This document shows, piece by piece, positions 47,782-56,179 of a stretch of DNA of 64,000 bases. Numbering within the stretch: the first letter of the stretch is position 1; the number at the start of each line of letters is the position of its first letter. The notes under the pieces are model-generated. The model saw nothing but the letters and a program-made list of their open reading frames with translations. It did no database searches and had not been told where the DNA came from. The position numbers were made by a program, and so were the translations under genes. The DNA comes from Lysobacterales bacterium. Its GTDB lineage: Bacteria; Pseudomonadota; Gammaproteobacteria; Xanthomonadales; Ahniellaceae. The DNA lies in assembly GCA_016721845.1 (NCBI GenBank), contig JADKHK010000005.1, positions 124,001 through 188,000 on the forward strand. Reading direction: 5' to 3'.

Positions 47782-48879
47782 ATGTCCATCAAACACGCCA
47801 TCTGGAAAGTCGGTGCACGGCCTGCGCCCTTGAGCGACGCAACCCTCAGCACCGAGCAACTGCTGGAGGACATGATCGTGGCCTCGCCGCAGATTCTCTC
47901 GAGCGAGTGGATGCTGATCGGCAAGCAGGAACTGACAGGGCTTGGCGGAAAGATCGACCTCTTGGCGATCGCGCCCGACGCATCGTTGGTTCTCATTGAA
48001 CTCAAGCGCAACCGGACTCCTCGCGAAGTCGTGGCGCAGGCGCTGGATTACGCGTTCTGGGTGGAGCAATTGACCGCCGAAAAGATCGCCCAGATTTACC
48101 AGCGCTTTTCCAACGGCGGCAGTTTGGATGCGGCCTTCAAGCTGCGCTTTGGGGCGGATCTTGATGAAGAGACGCTCAACGAATCCCATCAGATCGTTGT
48201 CGTCGCGGCAGAACTCGACGCTCAGACAGAGCGCATCATCAGCTATCTGAATGCCCGCGACATCGCCATCAACGTTCTGTTCTTTCAAGTCTTCCAGCAC
48301 GGCAGCGAACAGCTGCTGAGTCGAGCGTGGCTCATCGACCCCGGTGAAACGCAGGCCAATGTCGCTGCAACTGCGAAAGTCAAAGGAGAGAAGGAGCCGT
48401 GGAATGGCGAGTTCTATGTGTCCTTTGGAGATACGAACTCGCGCTCTTGGGAGGACGCTCAGAACTACGGTTTCATCAGTGCTGGCGGCGGTGCCTGGTA
48501 TAGCCAGACGCTGAAGCTTCTCTCGCCAGGTGATCGCGTGTGGGTGAAGATTCCCAAGACGGGCTACGTCGGCGTTGGCAGAGTCACGGAGCCCGTTCAA
48601 AGCGTCAACGACTTCAAGGTGAAAACTCCGGAAGGCGAACGCCCGTGTCTGGACGTACTTCAACACGCGGACCTCTACAAGAAGCATGCCCATGATCCAG
48701 AGACCGCCGAGTATTTCGTGCGTGTGGAATGGCTCGACACCGTGCCGAAGAAGAAGGCGGTCAACGAAGTTGGCCTTTTCGGCAATCAGAACAGCGTCTG
48801 CCAGCCGACCACCCCGAAGTGGCGGCACACCATCGACCGACTGAAGGCGCATTTCCCGAAGTGGGATGCCCAAGCTTAG
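47782..48879 (+). CDS. PD-(D/E)XK nuclease with possible EVE/PUA-like C-terminal domain
   Basis: 365 residues. The N-terminal half has a nuclease core like NucS/DUF91: GGKIDLLAI (Asp59) then LVLIELKRN (Glu73, Lys75) and TPREVVAQALDYAFWVEQL. The C-terminal half contains ISAGGGAWYSQTLKLL followed by GDRVWVKIPKTGYVGVGRV, which resembles the EVE/PUA-like fold that binds modified bases or RNA. It is 38 bp after hsdS on the same strand and probably part of the same defence module. It might cut DNA carrying foreign modifications. The C-terminal assignment is tentative. Confidence 0.65.
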   Translation: MSIKHAIWKVGARPAPLSDATLSTEQLLEDMIVASPQILSSEWMLIGKQELTGLGGKIDLLAIAPDASLVLIELKRNRTPREVVAQALDYAFWVEQLTAEKIAQIYQRFSNGGSLDAAFKLRFGADLDEETLNESHQIVVVAAELDAQTERIISYLNARDIAINVLFFQVFQHGSEQLLSRAWLIDPGETQANVAATAKVKGEKEPWNGEFYVSFGDTNSRSWEDAQNYGFISAGGGAWYSQTLKLLSPGDRVWVKIPKTGYVGVGRVTEPVQSVNDFKVKTPEGERPCLDVLQHADLYKKHAHDPETAEYFVRVEWLDTVPKKKAVNEVGLFGNQNSVCQPTTPKWRHTIDRLKAHFPKWDAQA

Positions 48880-48932
48880 ACGCGCTTGTTCACCTTGTGC
48901 TTTTCGCCTACCCGAACTGAGGCCCATTGAGG

Positions 48933-51287
48933 ATGACGACAGAAGTCGAATTGGTCGGGTCGATCAATAGTGATGATCCGGTGCGGTACGAGACCGATGA
49001 TCTGCTCGACGGTCGCGCAACTGCTCGGACTCTGTTGCGCGCAATACGCGCAATTCCGAGCGAGTCGTCGGGTCGTATCGGTCTCGTCGGTCCTTGGGGC
49101 AGTGGAAAGACGACAGTCCTCAACCTTGCAGCAAATCAGTTGAGCGACGCTGCAATCGTTGTCCGGTTCTCGACGTGGGCTGTCTCCAACGACGTTGAAC
49201 TGTTTGGCCGCTTTGCCGATGCTCTCATTCCCGAATTAAAACGGTCGAAAGTCCCCGTCCCTCGTTGGGTTCTAGCCAAGCATTATGTCGGTCGCAGACT
49301 CCCACTCCTTCGCCTATTGGGTGGAGTTGTAGCCGTTCCTGTCAAATGGATTGCTACTTACTGCGGCGTTTCAATGCTCTCAGACTGGCTTGCACTCAAT
49401 GTGCCCGATCTGCGCCAGCTGTCAGATCAGAATGGCTGGACAAAGATCGGTGAGAAAGATCTCAAGAGGTTGACGGACGGGCTGCAAGGGAAACGGGTCA
49501 TCGTGATGATAGATGACGTTGATCGCACCGATCCCGTTGTATTGCCAAAAGCCCTGCTCGCATTGCGCGAACTACTCGACTGGAAGGGTTTTGTATTCAT
49601 TCTGGCGCTTGATCACGGGGTGGTTTCGGATGCCTTAACGGAATACTCAAAGGTGTTCGGCACGCGAGCGGGTGGGTTCCTGGACAAGGTACTCGACGTT
49701 GTCGTGTTGGTGCCCGAGCCCACGCCAGCCATGAAGCTGCAATTCGCACGGAAGGTCTTCGCCGCCAGCTGTGCATGCGTCTCACAAGCGGTTCTTGACC
49801 AGGTTGTTCATGCGATGCCGCGCAATCCGAGGCGGCTAAAAACAGTTGCGCGGCAAATTGGGGTTGTGACTGAGGCAGCAAAGCGCCACGACGACGATGC
49901 GATTGATTGGACAGGCTTGGCCTTGTTCGTTGCCCTGCGCGTTGAAGCACCTGTTCTCGCGCGTCGAGTTGTCAGTGCGTTTTCGAGTAGGCCTGACGTT
50001 GAGGACATCGCAATAACCTACTCCCAGATATTCGGCGTCGACACCGATCAACTCAACAATGCAGCGGGACTCGAAAAGCTTTCAGAGACCCTGACGGCGC
50101 TGGTTGATGATGAAGTCGCTGATGTTTCCGAGCGCAAGCGTCTCGGACAAAGCGCTGCCGGGCTCGTGAAGCACTGGCGATACGTTACCGAGGTCACTAT
50201 CGAGGCAACAGCCGATCTAGTTGAACGCGACCCGATGATCACTGGGCGCGAGCTGAGGTCGCTCGTTTCACGATGCGAGGGGCAGTGGAGTGATCAGCTT
50301 CTGAGGGAGTGCGTTGCGGGCATGGCCGCCGCGGGGCTAGTGACCGAGCAGCTCGCGGCAGAAGCGCTCGTCAGCGGTCTGCATCGCCTCTATGCTGAAT
50401 CGATCTCAGCGATGGCAGACGGTCAGACGACCGAATCTCAACAACGTAATCGCCGCTGCGCCACAACGGCTTTGAGCGGATTGCTACATATCGCAGATAC
50501 CACGGGGATTGAGGTGCTAAGAGACGCCGTGCGCTCGACTGAGAGTGCCGCCGCGGCGGTCAAGTCGGTTGAGGCTCGCGTGGACTGGGTCGACGATGCC
50601 ATCGACCGACCATTGCGTGTCGCCGAGCGCAAACTCGCTCAGGCACTTATCGACACCACATCTCAACCCGATGCCCTGCTCGAGATGCTGGACTTGGTTG
50701 ATGTGGAGAGTCTGGGCTTTTTTTCGCGCGCCCAGCATGAGTATCGATCTGAGGTGCGGAGCGCCTTGTATGAGCGGCTAATCCCGATGTTGCTGCCAAA
50801 GCTTCGACACGAAGGATTCGTTTCGAGTGTTCTCGGTGGAGGGGATCCATGCGCGACTTGGCTGTTGCAGAGCAAGCGATCAATTCTATACGACCATTTC
50901 AGCGACAAATTCGTGGCGGCATTCGGCGACCCTGGGAGCTCGACGAAGCGTCACGCGCTGCAAGTGAACGCGATCGACTATTTGGGGGTCCTAACGACTC
51001 GCCAGACCATGGCCAGTTGGCAGCCCAGCCTTCGCGAATGGATTGATCGCCTACCGGAATTGTTCAAGGCCGCGTGGTTAGCTGCCGTCGCGACGCCAGT
51101 GCCGTTCAGAATGTTGGGAAATATTTTGAGTACAAGGCAGCAGCTCATCAGCCAAGGAATGTCCGAAGCCAATTTGGAAGTGCCGCCATGGCTTAGCGAA
51201 CGGCAAGCTGAATTAAGTGCGATGGTCGAAGCTAGAAAGGCGACTGTACGGGGAGACGATGACACTGCTGTGCTGTCTGGGGATTGA
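48933..51287 (+). CDS. KAP-family P-loop NTPase
   Basis: 784 residues from ATG 48933 with GAGG upstream. Walker A is GPWGSGKT (53-60), followed by VVRFSTWAVSNDVELFGRF, typical of KAP NTPases. Walker B is VIVMIDDVDRTDP (near 190). Hydrophobic stretches around 125-150 (LLGGVVAVPVKWIATYCGV) fit the membrane insertion seen within the P-loop domain of this family. The long C-terminal helical half has no known motif. KAP proteins occur in several phage-defence settings, and this one ends the cargo next to the transposon right end. Confidence 0.8.
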   Translation: MTTEVELVGSINSDDPVRYETDDLLDGRATARTLLRAIRAIPSESSGRIGLVGPWGSGKTTVLNLAANQLSDAAIVVRFSTWAVSNDVELFGRFADALIPELKRSKVPVPRWVLAKHYVGRRLPLLRLLGGVVAVPVKWIATYCGVSMLSDWLALNVPDLRQLSDQNGWTKIGEKDLKRLTDGLQGKRVIVMIDDVDRTDPVVLPKALLALRELLDWKGFVFILALDHGVVSDALTEYSKVFGTRAGGFLDKVLDVVVLVPEPTPAMKLQFARKVFAASCACVSQAVLDQVVHAMPRNPRRLKTVARQIGVVTEAAKRHDDDAIDWTGLALFVALRVEAPVLARRVVSAFSSRPDVEDIAITYSQIFGVDTDQLNNAAGLEKLSETLTALVDDEVADVSERKRLGQSAAGLVKHWRYVTEVTIEATADLVERDPMITGRELRSLVSRCEGQWSDQLLRECVAGMAAAGLVTEQLAAEALVSGLHRLYAESISAMADGQTTESQQRNRRCATTALSGLLHIADTTGIEVLRDAVRSTESAAAAVKSVEARVDWVDDAIDRPLRVAERKLAQALIDTTSQPDALLEMLDLVDVESLGFFSRAQHEYRSEVRSALYERLIPMLLPKLRHEGFVSSVLGGGDPCATWLLQSKRSILYDHFSDKFVAAFGDPGSSTKRHALQVNAIDYLGVLTTRQTMASWQPSLREWIDRLPELFKAAWLAAVATPVPFRMLGNILSTRQQLISQGMSEANLEVPPWLSERQAELSAMVEARKATVRGDDDTAVLSGD

Positions 51288-51383
51288 CCTCTGGTGTCGG
51301 TCGCCCACGCCCCGCAGAAGTGAAGAGCCGATCTTGATAAGCACCTATGGCCGTGGTCGGTACAGTCTCGTCGCCGAGAGAGA

Positions 51384-51510
51384 CTTTACAACTTTTAATT
51401 TTAGGCCGTCGGAAGTGGGGGTCGAACCGCTGCACCTTTACAAGCAACGAAGGGTCGTAAAATTGGCCCATGGTGATACAACCTTTATTTTTAGGTTCAG
51501 AAAGGCCACA
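51384..51510 (-). repeat. Right end of the Tn7-like element with TnsB-type sites
   Basis: Read from the right (reverse complement), the terminus is TGTGGCCTTTCTGAA then CCTAAAAATAAAGGTTGTAT (site 1, 51476-51495). A weaker site ending GCTTGTAAAGG lies at about 51433-51455, and CCTAAAATTAAAAGTTGTAA (site 2, 51386-51405) follows. Site 1 and the left-end site differ at two or three positions only. Confidence 0.75.
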
Positions 51511-52291
51511 GCGGACGAAACAAGTCCCACGGTCCCGGATCGAAGCGCAAGCTTGGCGCCTCCCCTTTGTCGAGGATTTCTTCCGCCGTGATCAAGTGGT
51601 CGATCCGGTCGATGACTTCCTGGGCCTCGATCGACACGCTGCGCAACTTGATCTTGTCCGCCAGCAGCCGCTCGCGCAGGCGCTCCAATGCGGTGCGGAA
51701 CGCCGGCAACTGATGCAGGCGGTCGCGCGTGGCGAGGGTGCGGGTGATCACCAGCAATCGAAGCGACTTGTCTTTGTTCAACAGCGGACGCACCCGGACC
51801 TTGTCATCCACCGACGCGGCCGCTTCGGTCACCGCGGTCTCGATGGACCGCCACACCGGCTCGAACGGATCGGCCGGTGCCGCCGGGGGCAGCACGGGTC
51901 CATCGGCGTACCGCCGGACCGCGCGAGCCGCGGTCGATGACTCGAGGAAGGCCTCGAGGTCGGCGGGCAGCACCATGAAGCGAAACGCCACCGCCGCCTT
52001 GCCGAACTCGCGCTCGAGCTGCTGCCATTCGGCCGGCGGCAGGGCCAGGAAGGCCAGTGTCAGGCCGATGGAGTCGACGCAGCAGCGGAGCTCCCCCTCA
52101 TGCGGCTGCCGGACCTGCGTGTGCCAGATCAGGTCATCTTCATGATTGAGCATGTCCTCCCAGCTGCAGCTCGCGGGAGACCGGGTCAGCATGCGTTGCG
52201 CCAGACGCAATGAATGTTCTGATGTCATGTCGAGGAGTGGGTTGACGTAGTTCTTGAACCGCTTCGGTGACGCTGCCGTTGTCCCGGCCAT
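51497..52291 (-). CDS. Hypothetical host protein with transposon-derived C-terminus
   Basis: 264 residues, soluble, with no motif recognised (contains CCVDSIGLTLAFLALPPAEW and a helical C-terminal part). The last codons (from 51510 leftward, giving ..LWPF and the stop) lie in the terminus of the Tn7-like element, so the native end has been replaced by about four residues. It converges on glmS across the element, and so marks the original downstream neighbour. A start at the internal Met (MTSEHSL) is also possible. Confidence 0.6.
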   Translation of the reverse strand: MAGTTAASPKRFKNYVNPLLDMTSEHSLRLAQRMLTRSPASCSWEDMLNHEDDLIWHTQVRQPHEGELRCCVDSIGLTLAFLALPPAEWQQLEREFGKAAVAFRFMVLPADLEAFLESSTAARAVRRYADGPVLPPAAPADPFEPVWRSIETAVTEAAASVDDKVRVRPLLNKDKSLRLLVITRTLATRDRLHQLPAFRTALERLRERLLADKIKLRSVSIEAQEVIDRIDHLITAEEILDKGEAPSLRFDPGPWDLFRPLWPF

Positions 52292-52398
52292 CCCGGTCTT
52301 GCAGCAAGGCCCCGCCCGGCTTCGGCATTGGGCCAGCCGATGATATTAGTGCCTAGAATGGACCGTAGACTCGCACACCCAGGTTGCAGGGACTGACC

Positions 52399-53076
52399 AT
52401 GAAGCAATTGCTGATGATGATCTTGTTGGCCGGATGGTCTGCGCAGGTGAGTGCACAGTCCGGCCCGGTGGCCGATTATCGTTTCGATGGCAACTTGAAC
52501 AGCTCGGTCATCGGCGCACCGGCGCTGAGCGCGCTGGCCGCCGGCCAGAGCTTTGCGACCGAAACCGTGCAGGGCCAATCCGATCAGGTGCTGCTGTTTC
52601 CGGCGGGTGCCGGGTTGCTGCTGAACGCGACCGGGCTGCTCACCCGCAACGACGAGTACACGATCGTGTTGACCGTGCGATTGGACAACTTCATCGGGTT
52701 CCGCAAGTTGATCGACTTCAGCGGCGGTGTCCAGGACCCCGGTCTGTACGTGCAGGGCAGTACCTTGCGGCTGTATCCCTACGCCGGTTCGCAGACGGCG
52801 CCCATCACCACGCTCTACTACCAGATCGCGCTGGTTCGGGAGAGCAATGGCACCGCACGCGCTTATGTCGATGGCGCGGAGATGTTCAGACTCAATGACA
52901 CCAGCTTCGCCGTTGCCGTTCTGGATAACGCGAATACCTTTCGTTTGCTGGCCGACGATACGCAAAGTGCCGGGTTCGAGCAGAGCTCCGGTGCGATCGC
53001 GAGACTGACGCTCTACAACCGCGCGCTGACCGGTGAGCTGCCGATGGTGACGATCTTCAGGGACACCTTTGAGTAG
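52399..53076 (+). CDS. Exported LamG-like protein
   Basis: 225 residues. The ATG at 52399 opens a signal peptide (MKQLLMMILLAGWSAQVSAQ). The rest is a single beta-sandwich with ADYRFDGNLNSS, NDEYTIVLTVRL, QIALVRESNGTARAYVDG and ARLTLYNRALTGEL, the hallmarks of a concanavalin/LamG fold. It ends VTIFRDTFE, a variant of the FE tail of other exported proteins here. A TAGAAT -10-like box lies at 52354-52359. Confidence 0.72.
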   Translation: MKQLLMMILLAGWSAQVSAQSGPVADYRFDGNLNSSVIGAPALSALAAGQSFATETVQGQSDQVLLFPAGAGLLLNATGLLTRNDEYTIVLTVRLDNFIGFRKLIDFSGGVQDPGLYVQGSTLRLYPYAGSQTAPITTLYYQIALVRESNGTARAYVDGAEMFRLNDTSFAVAVLDNANTFRLLADDTQSAGFEQSSGAIARLTLYNRALTGELPMVTIFRDTFE

Positions 53077-53110
53077 TCGGCCATCGGAAAGGACCTCAAG
53101 GGAGATGGCA

Positions 53111-54400
53111 ATGGCGGTCGGCGCGGGACGGACGTTGGCAGCAGTGCTGATGTTCGCGCTGCTGGCTGCGGGCTGCGCAGTGGCGCCCTGGGATGCGGCA
53201 GCCTTCGATGCGCCGAAGCGTTTGCTGGTCGCGCTCGCGCTGGGCTCGGCCCTGTGGATCGCGCTGTGGTGGTCGCCACGGCCGCGATGGCAGGACCTGT
53301 CCGGTCCGGCGCGGCTGCTGTTGATCCTGACCGCCGCGCTCGGGATCGGGGTCGGCGTGTCGATCGGGCTGTCGCCGCAGACGCGGATCGGCATCGACCA
53401 GGGTCGCTGGATGCTGTTGCTGTCGAGCGGGTTGTGGCTCGGCGCCTCGACGCTGTTGGCGGAAGCGGATCGACGCCGGATCGGCGTCGCGGCGGCACTG
53501 GTCGTTGTGTTGAATGCCTTGCTGTCGCTGGCGCAGGCCGCAGGGTGGGGGCCGCAGTTCACGCTCGCCGAGAGTGGCGGCCGCTTTCCGACCGGTGCCT
53601 TGTTGGGCAATGAAGCCTATGTGGCGCTTGCGTGCGCGCTGCTGGGCGCCGCAGCGACCGCGGCGTGGATCGGTGCCGGCCATGCACGCGAACGATGGAC
53701 GGCGGCGCTCCTGGTCGTGCTCTGCCTCGCGACGATCCTCGTCAACCAGCAGCGCACCAGCCTGATCGCGTGGATGGTCGCGACACTCGTGTTGGTGCTT
53801 GCGCGGTATTGGCTGAGTGGCCTGCGCCGATTGCTGCCGGCGGTGATGGTGCTGGCGGTGCTTGCCGTGCCGCTGCTGCGCGAACCGGTGCGCACGGCGC
53901 TGACCGACCCGCAGCGGGTCGCGGCGTTGGAACAGGCCACGACCTACCGGATCGGGGCCTGGGCAGCGGCGTGGCAGATGATCGAGGCGCGGCCGTGGAC
54001 CGGTCATGGTCCCGGCAGTTACGCACTGCAATCGCAGCGCTACCGGTTCGTCGCCGAACGGACCCTCCAGGTCCGATTGCGGCCGCCGCCGACCGCCACC
54101 GCTTATGCCAACGCGCATCAGGACTATCTGCAACTCGCGGCGGAGTGTGGCGTGCCGGCGCTGATCGCGGCCCTGCTGGCCATCGGCACCTTGCTGCACG
54201 GCTTGCTCGCGTGTGTCGAAGCGGCCGCGCGTGAGGGTCGTCGCGATGTCGAGGCGCTAGGTCTGCTCGCGATCCTGGTCGCGGGTGCGGTGGCTGCGCT
54301 GGCCTGGTTTCCGCTGCAGATTCCGTTGACCGCGCTGATCCTGTTGCTCGCCGCGGGCCGCGCGTGGCGGCGCGTGGCGGCGTTGCGGAGCGCGCCATGA
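53111..54400 (+). CDS. O-antigen ligase/polymerase-like membrane protein
   Basis: 429 residues from ATG 53111, with GGGAG at 6 bp; frames from 53105 or TTG 53069 are open. There are about eleven transmembrane helices. The large periplasmic loop carries the Wzy_C/O-antigen-ligase pattern RPWTGHGPGSYALQSQRY and ANAHQDYLQLAAECG, with the conserved Arg/His pair. The family joins or polymerises lipid-linked sugars at the periplasmic face. Its downstream neighbour overlaps by 4 bp, and two glycosyltransferases follow. Confidence 0.8.
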   Translation: MAVGAGRTLAAVLMFALLAAGCAVAPWDAAAFDAPKRLLVALALGSALWIALWWSPRPRWQDLSGPARLLLILTAALGIGVGVSIGLSPQTRIGIDQGRWMLLLSSGLWLGASTLLAEADRRRIGVAAALVVVLNALLSLAQAAGWGPQFTLAESGGRFPTGALLGNEAYVALACALLGAAATAAWIGAGHARERWTAALLVVLCLATILVNQQRTSLIAWMVATLVLVLARYWLSGLRRLLPAVMVLAVLAVPLLREPVRTALTDPQRVAALEQATTYRIGAWAAAWQMIEARPWTGHGPGSYALQSQRYRFVAERTLQVRLRPPPTATAYANAHQDYLQLAAECGVPALIAALLAIGTLLHGLLACVEAAAREGRRDVEALGLLAILVAGAVAALAWFPLQIPLTALILLLAAGRAWRRVAALRSAP

Positions 54401-54918
54401 ATCGGCTGCCGCGAGTGATCGCGATGCTCGTCGTCCTCGCTCTGGTCGCACCGGAAATCCGGCGCGAACAGGCCGAGCGCCAACTCGCGCAGGCGACGGC
54501 ACGGATCGATCCGGTCCTGCGTGGCGATCTGCAGGGTGCCCCTGCCGTGGCCGCCGCCGCCGATGCCGCGACCCTCGCTGCTGCTGCTGCGCGCGCGCTG
54601 CCGGGCGATCCGCGCCCGCCATTGCCGGGAGCGATTGCGGCCATGCTGCTCGGTCGCACGGACGTCGCCGTCACCCTCCTCGATGCTGCGATCGACGAAG
54701 GCGAACGCCCCGAGTTCACCGTGAATCTCGGACGTGCCCGAGCCATGCAAGGCGACATGGCTGGGGCCGACCGCGCCTACCTGCGCAGCGCCTGGGCCAG
54801 CGAGCTCGCGCTCGCCACCTTGCCAGCGGCGATGCGCGACGATTTGCTTGCGCGCGTGCGGCTGCTGGAAGCAGCGCTGCATCGGGGCACCCTCGACGTG
54901 CCGCCGCCGCTGGATTGA
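54397..54918 (+). CDS. Small membrane-anchored TPR-like protein
   Basis: 173 residues. The ATG overlaps the upstream stop (ATGA). An N-terminal hydrophobic helix (VIAMLVVLALVAPEI) is followed by Ala/Arg-rich helical pairs resembling TPR repeats (AAIDEGERPEFTVNLGRARA...GDMAGADRAYLRSAW). It probably assists the adjacent O-antigen-ligase-like protein, since the two are translationally coupled. The exact role is unknown. Confidence 0.6.
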   Translation: MNRLPRVIAMLVVLALVAPEIRREQAERQLAQATARIDPVLRGDLQGAPAVAAAADAATLAAAAARALPGDPRPPLPGAIAAMLLGRTDVAVTLLDAAIDEGERPEFTVNLGRARAMQGDMAGADRAYLRSAWASELALATLPAAMRDDLLARVRLLEAALHRGTLDVPPPLD

Positions 54919-56100
54919 TCAGGCGCGGCCGACGGCCTGCAGCCAAAGCCGTTCCAGCGCCAAGGCCGAATCGCGCCAGGAATGCCGTTGTTCGACCAGG
55001 CGTCGTGCCGCGCCCGCCATGCGCAGCGCAGCAGCGCGGTCGTGCATCACATCGAGGATCGCGGCAGCCATGCTCGCAGCATCGTCGGCGACGCGCAGAT
55101 GTTCGCCCGGCACTGCGTCGAGGCCGGCCGCGGCGATCGACGTGGCGACCACCGGCGTGCCCGTCGCCATCGCTTCCAGCACCTTGAGCTGCTGTCCGGA
55201 CCCAGCGCGCAACGGCACGACCGCGATCGCAGCGCGGCTCAGGTAGGGGTGCACGTCGGCGACCGGACCGACCAGGTCGATGCACGGCGAGCGCCGCGCA
55301 AGTCGTTGCAACGATGCGGCAGGTCGAGCGCCGACCAGCACGAGGCGCAGCGCCGGCACGTGGGCGCTCAGCAGCGGCAGCACGTTGGCGGCGAACCAAC
55401 TGATCGCGTCGACGTTCGGGAAGTAGCCGAGATTGCCGACGAAGACGATCTCCGGTCGCGGGTCCGCGGTCGCGACAAAGCGGAAGCGGTCGAGATCGAC
55501 GCCGTTGTCGATGCGGACCAGGTTGGGATAGTCGCCGATTGCGGCGCGGTCGACCGGCGAGCAGACCGCCACGCCGGCCGCCTGTGCGCACAACACCCGC
55601 TCGTAGTCGACGAGGCGCGCGGCCTCGCGCCGCGCGACGAAGCCGCTCAAGCCGCGATCGAGCGCACCCCGCCGCGCCATGTTCAGCGACAAGGCGTCGA
55701 TCAGGTCGAGCACGCAGGGCACGCCGCGAACGTGTTGCACCAGGCCGCCGAGTCGGGCCAGTTGCACGTGTACGAGATCAAACGGCGTGTCGGCCAGCAG
55801 GGCGTCGACACAGCGCCGTTGCGCCGCGGTGTCGTAGATCGCGGCCTGGATCGGGCGCGGGTCAAACATGGCGCCGGCGAGGCGCGGCCCCAGCAACAGC
55901 CGTCGCCGCGGCAGGGTCACGACGCGTTCGCACCACGCCGCCAGATCGGTGCCGGCCGAATGCCGCGGATGGGCCGCCTCGAAGCTGAGCAGGGTGATCG
56001 CGTGCCGTTGCGACAGGTGACGGATCTGCTCGAACGCACGCAGCTGGTCGCCGCGCATCGCTTGGCCGGGGAATCGGTTGGTGACGAACAGGATGCGCAT
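54919..56100 (-). CDS. Family 4 glycosyltransferase
   Basis: 393 residues. The N-terminal Rossmann domain opens MRILFVTNRFPGQAMRGDQL. The C-terminal domain has EIVFVGNLGYFPNVDAISWF, then AVVPLRAGSGQQLKVLEAMATGTPVVAT, the GT4 donor-binding region with the EX7E-like motif. It is convergent with the TPR-like gene and divergent from the next glycosyltransferase. It probably adds a sugar to an exopolysaccharide or O-antigen unit in the cytoplasm. Confidence 0.85.
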   Translation of the reverse strand: MRILFVTNRFPGQAMRGDQLRAFEQIRHLSQRHAITLLSFEAAHPRHSAGTDLAAWCERVVTLPRRRLLLGPRLAGAMFDPRPIQAAIYDTAAQRRCVDALLADTPFDLVHVQLARLGGLVQHVRGVPCVLDLIDALSLNMARRGALDRGLSGFVARREAARLVDYERVLCAQAAGVAVCSPVDRAAIGDYPNLVRIDNGVDLDRFRFVATADPRPEIVFVGNLGYFPNVDAISWFAANVLPLLSAHVPALRLVLVGARPAASLQRLARRSPCIDLVGPVADVHPYLSRAAIAVVPLRAGSGQQLKVLEAMATGTPVVATSIAAAGLDAVPGEHLRVADDAASMAAAILDVMHDRAAALRMAGAARRLVEQRHSWRDSALALERLWLQAVGRA

Positions 56101-56179
56101 CGGGAACCGGATTCTGACCGTCGCCGGCGATGCCGTCGATTAGACTCGTCGGCCCCCGTCATCGTGATCCGGCCCACGC

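Larger units (their letters stand above)
18865..51510. mobile_element. Tn7-like transposon inserted downstream of glmS
   Basis: The left terminus reads TGTTTTCC and the right terminus, in reverse complement, TGTGGCCT. Both lead into the same block CCTAAAAATAAA(A/G)G(C/T)TGTA after 16 and 15 bp. The element encodes TnsA, TnsB, TnsC, TnsD, a second TniQ-family protein, an AlpA-like HTH protein and an unrecognised zinc/HTH protein. The location after glmS is the standard site of TnsD-directed insertion. Cargo includes a type I restriction-modification system and other probable defence genes. The 5-bp flanks (CTCAG left, GCGGA right) do not match, so ends may have been rearranged. tnsB is frameshifted and the left end is interrupted by an insertion sequence. 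Confidence 0.85.

Noticed and set aside
18865..51510. CRISPR array or Cas genes accompanying the second TniQ
   Set aside because: No regularly spaced repeats and no Cas-like protein were seen anywhere in the element.
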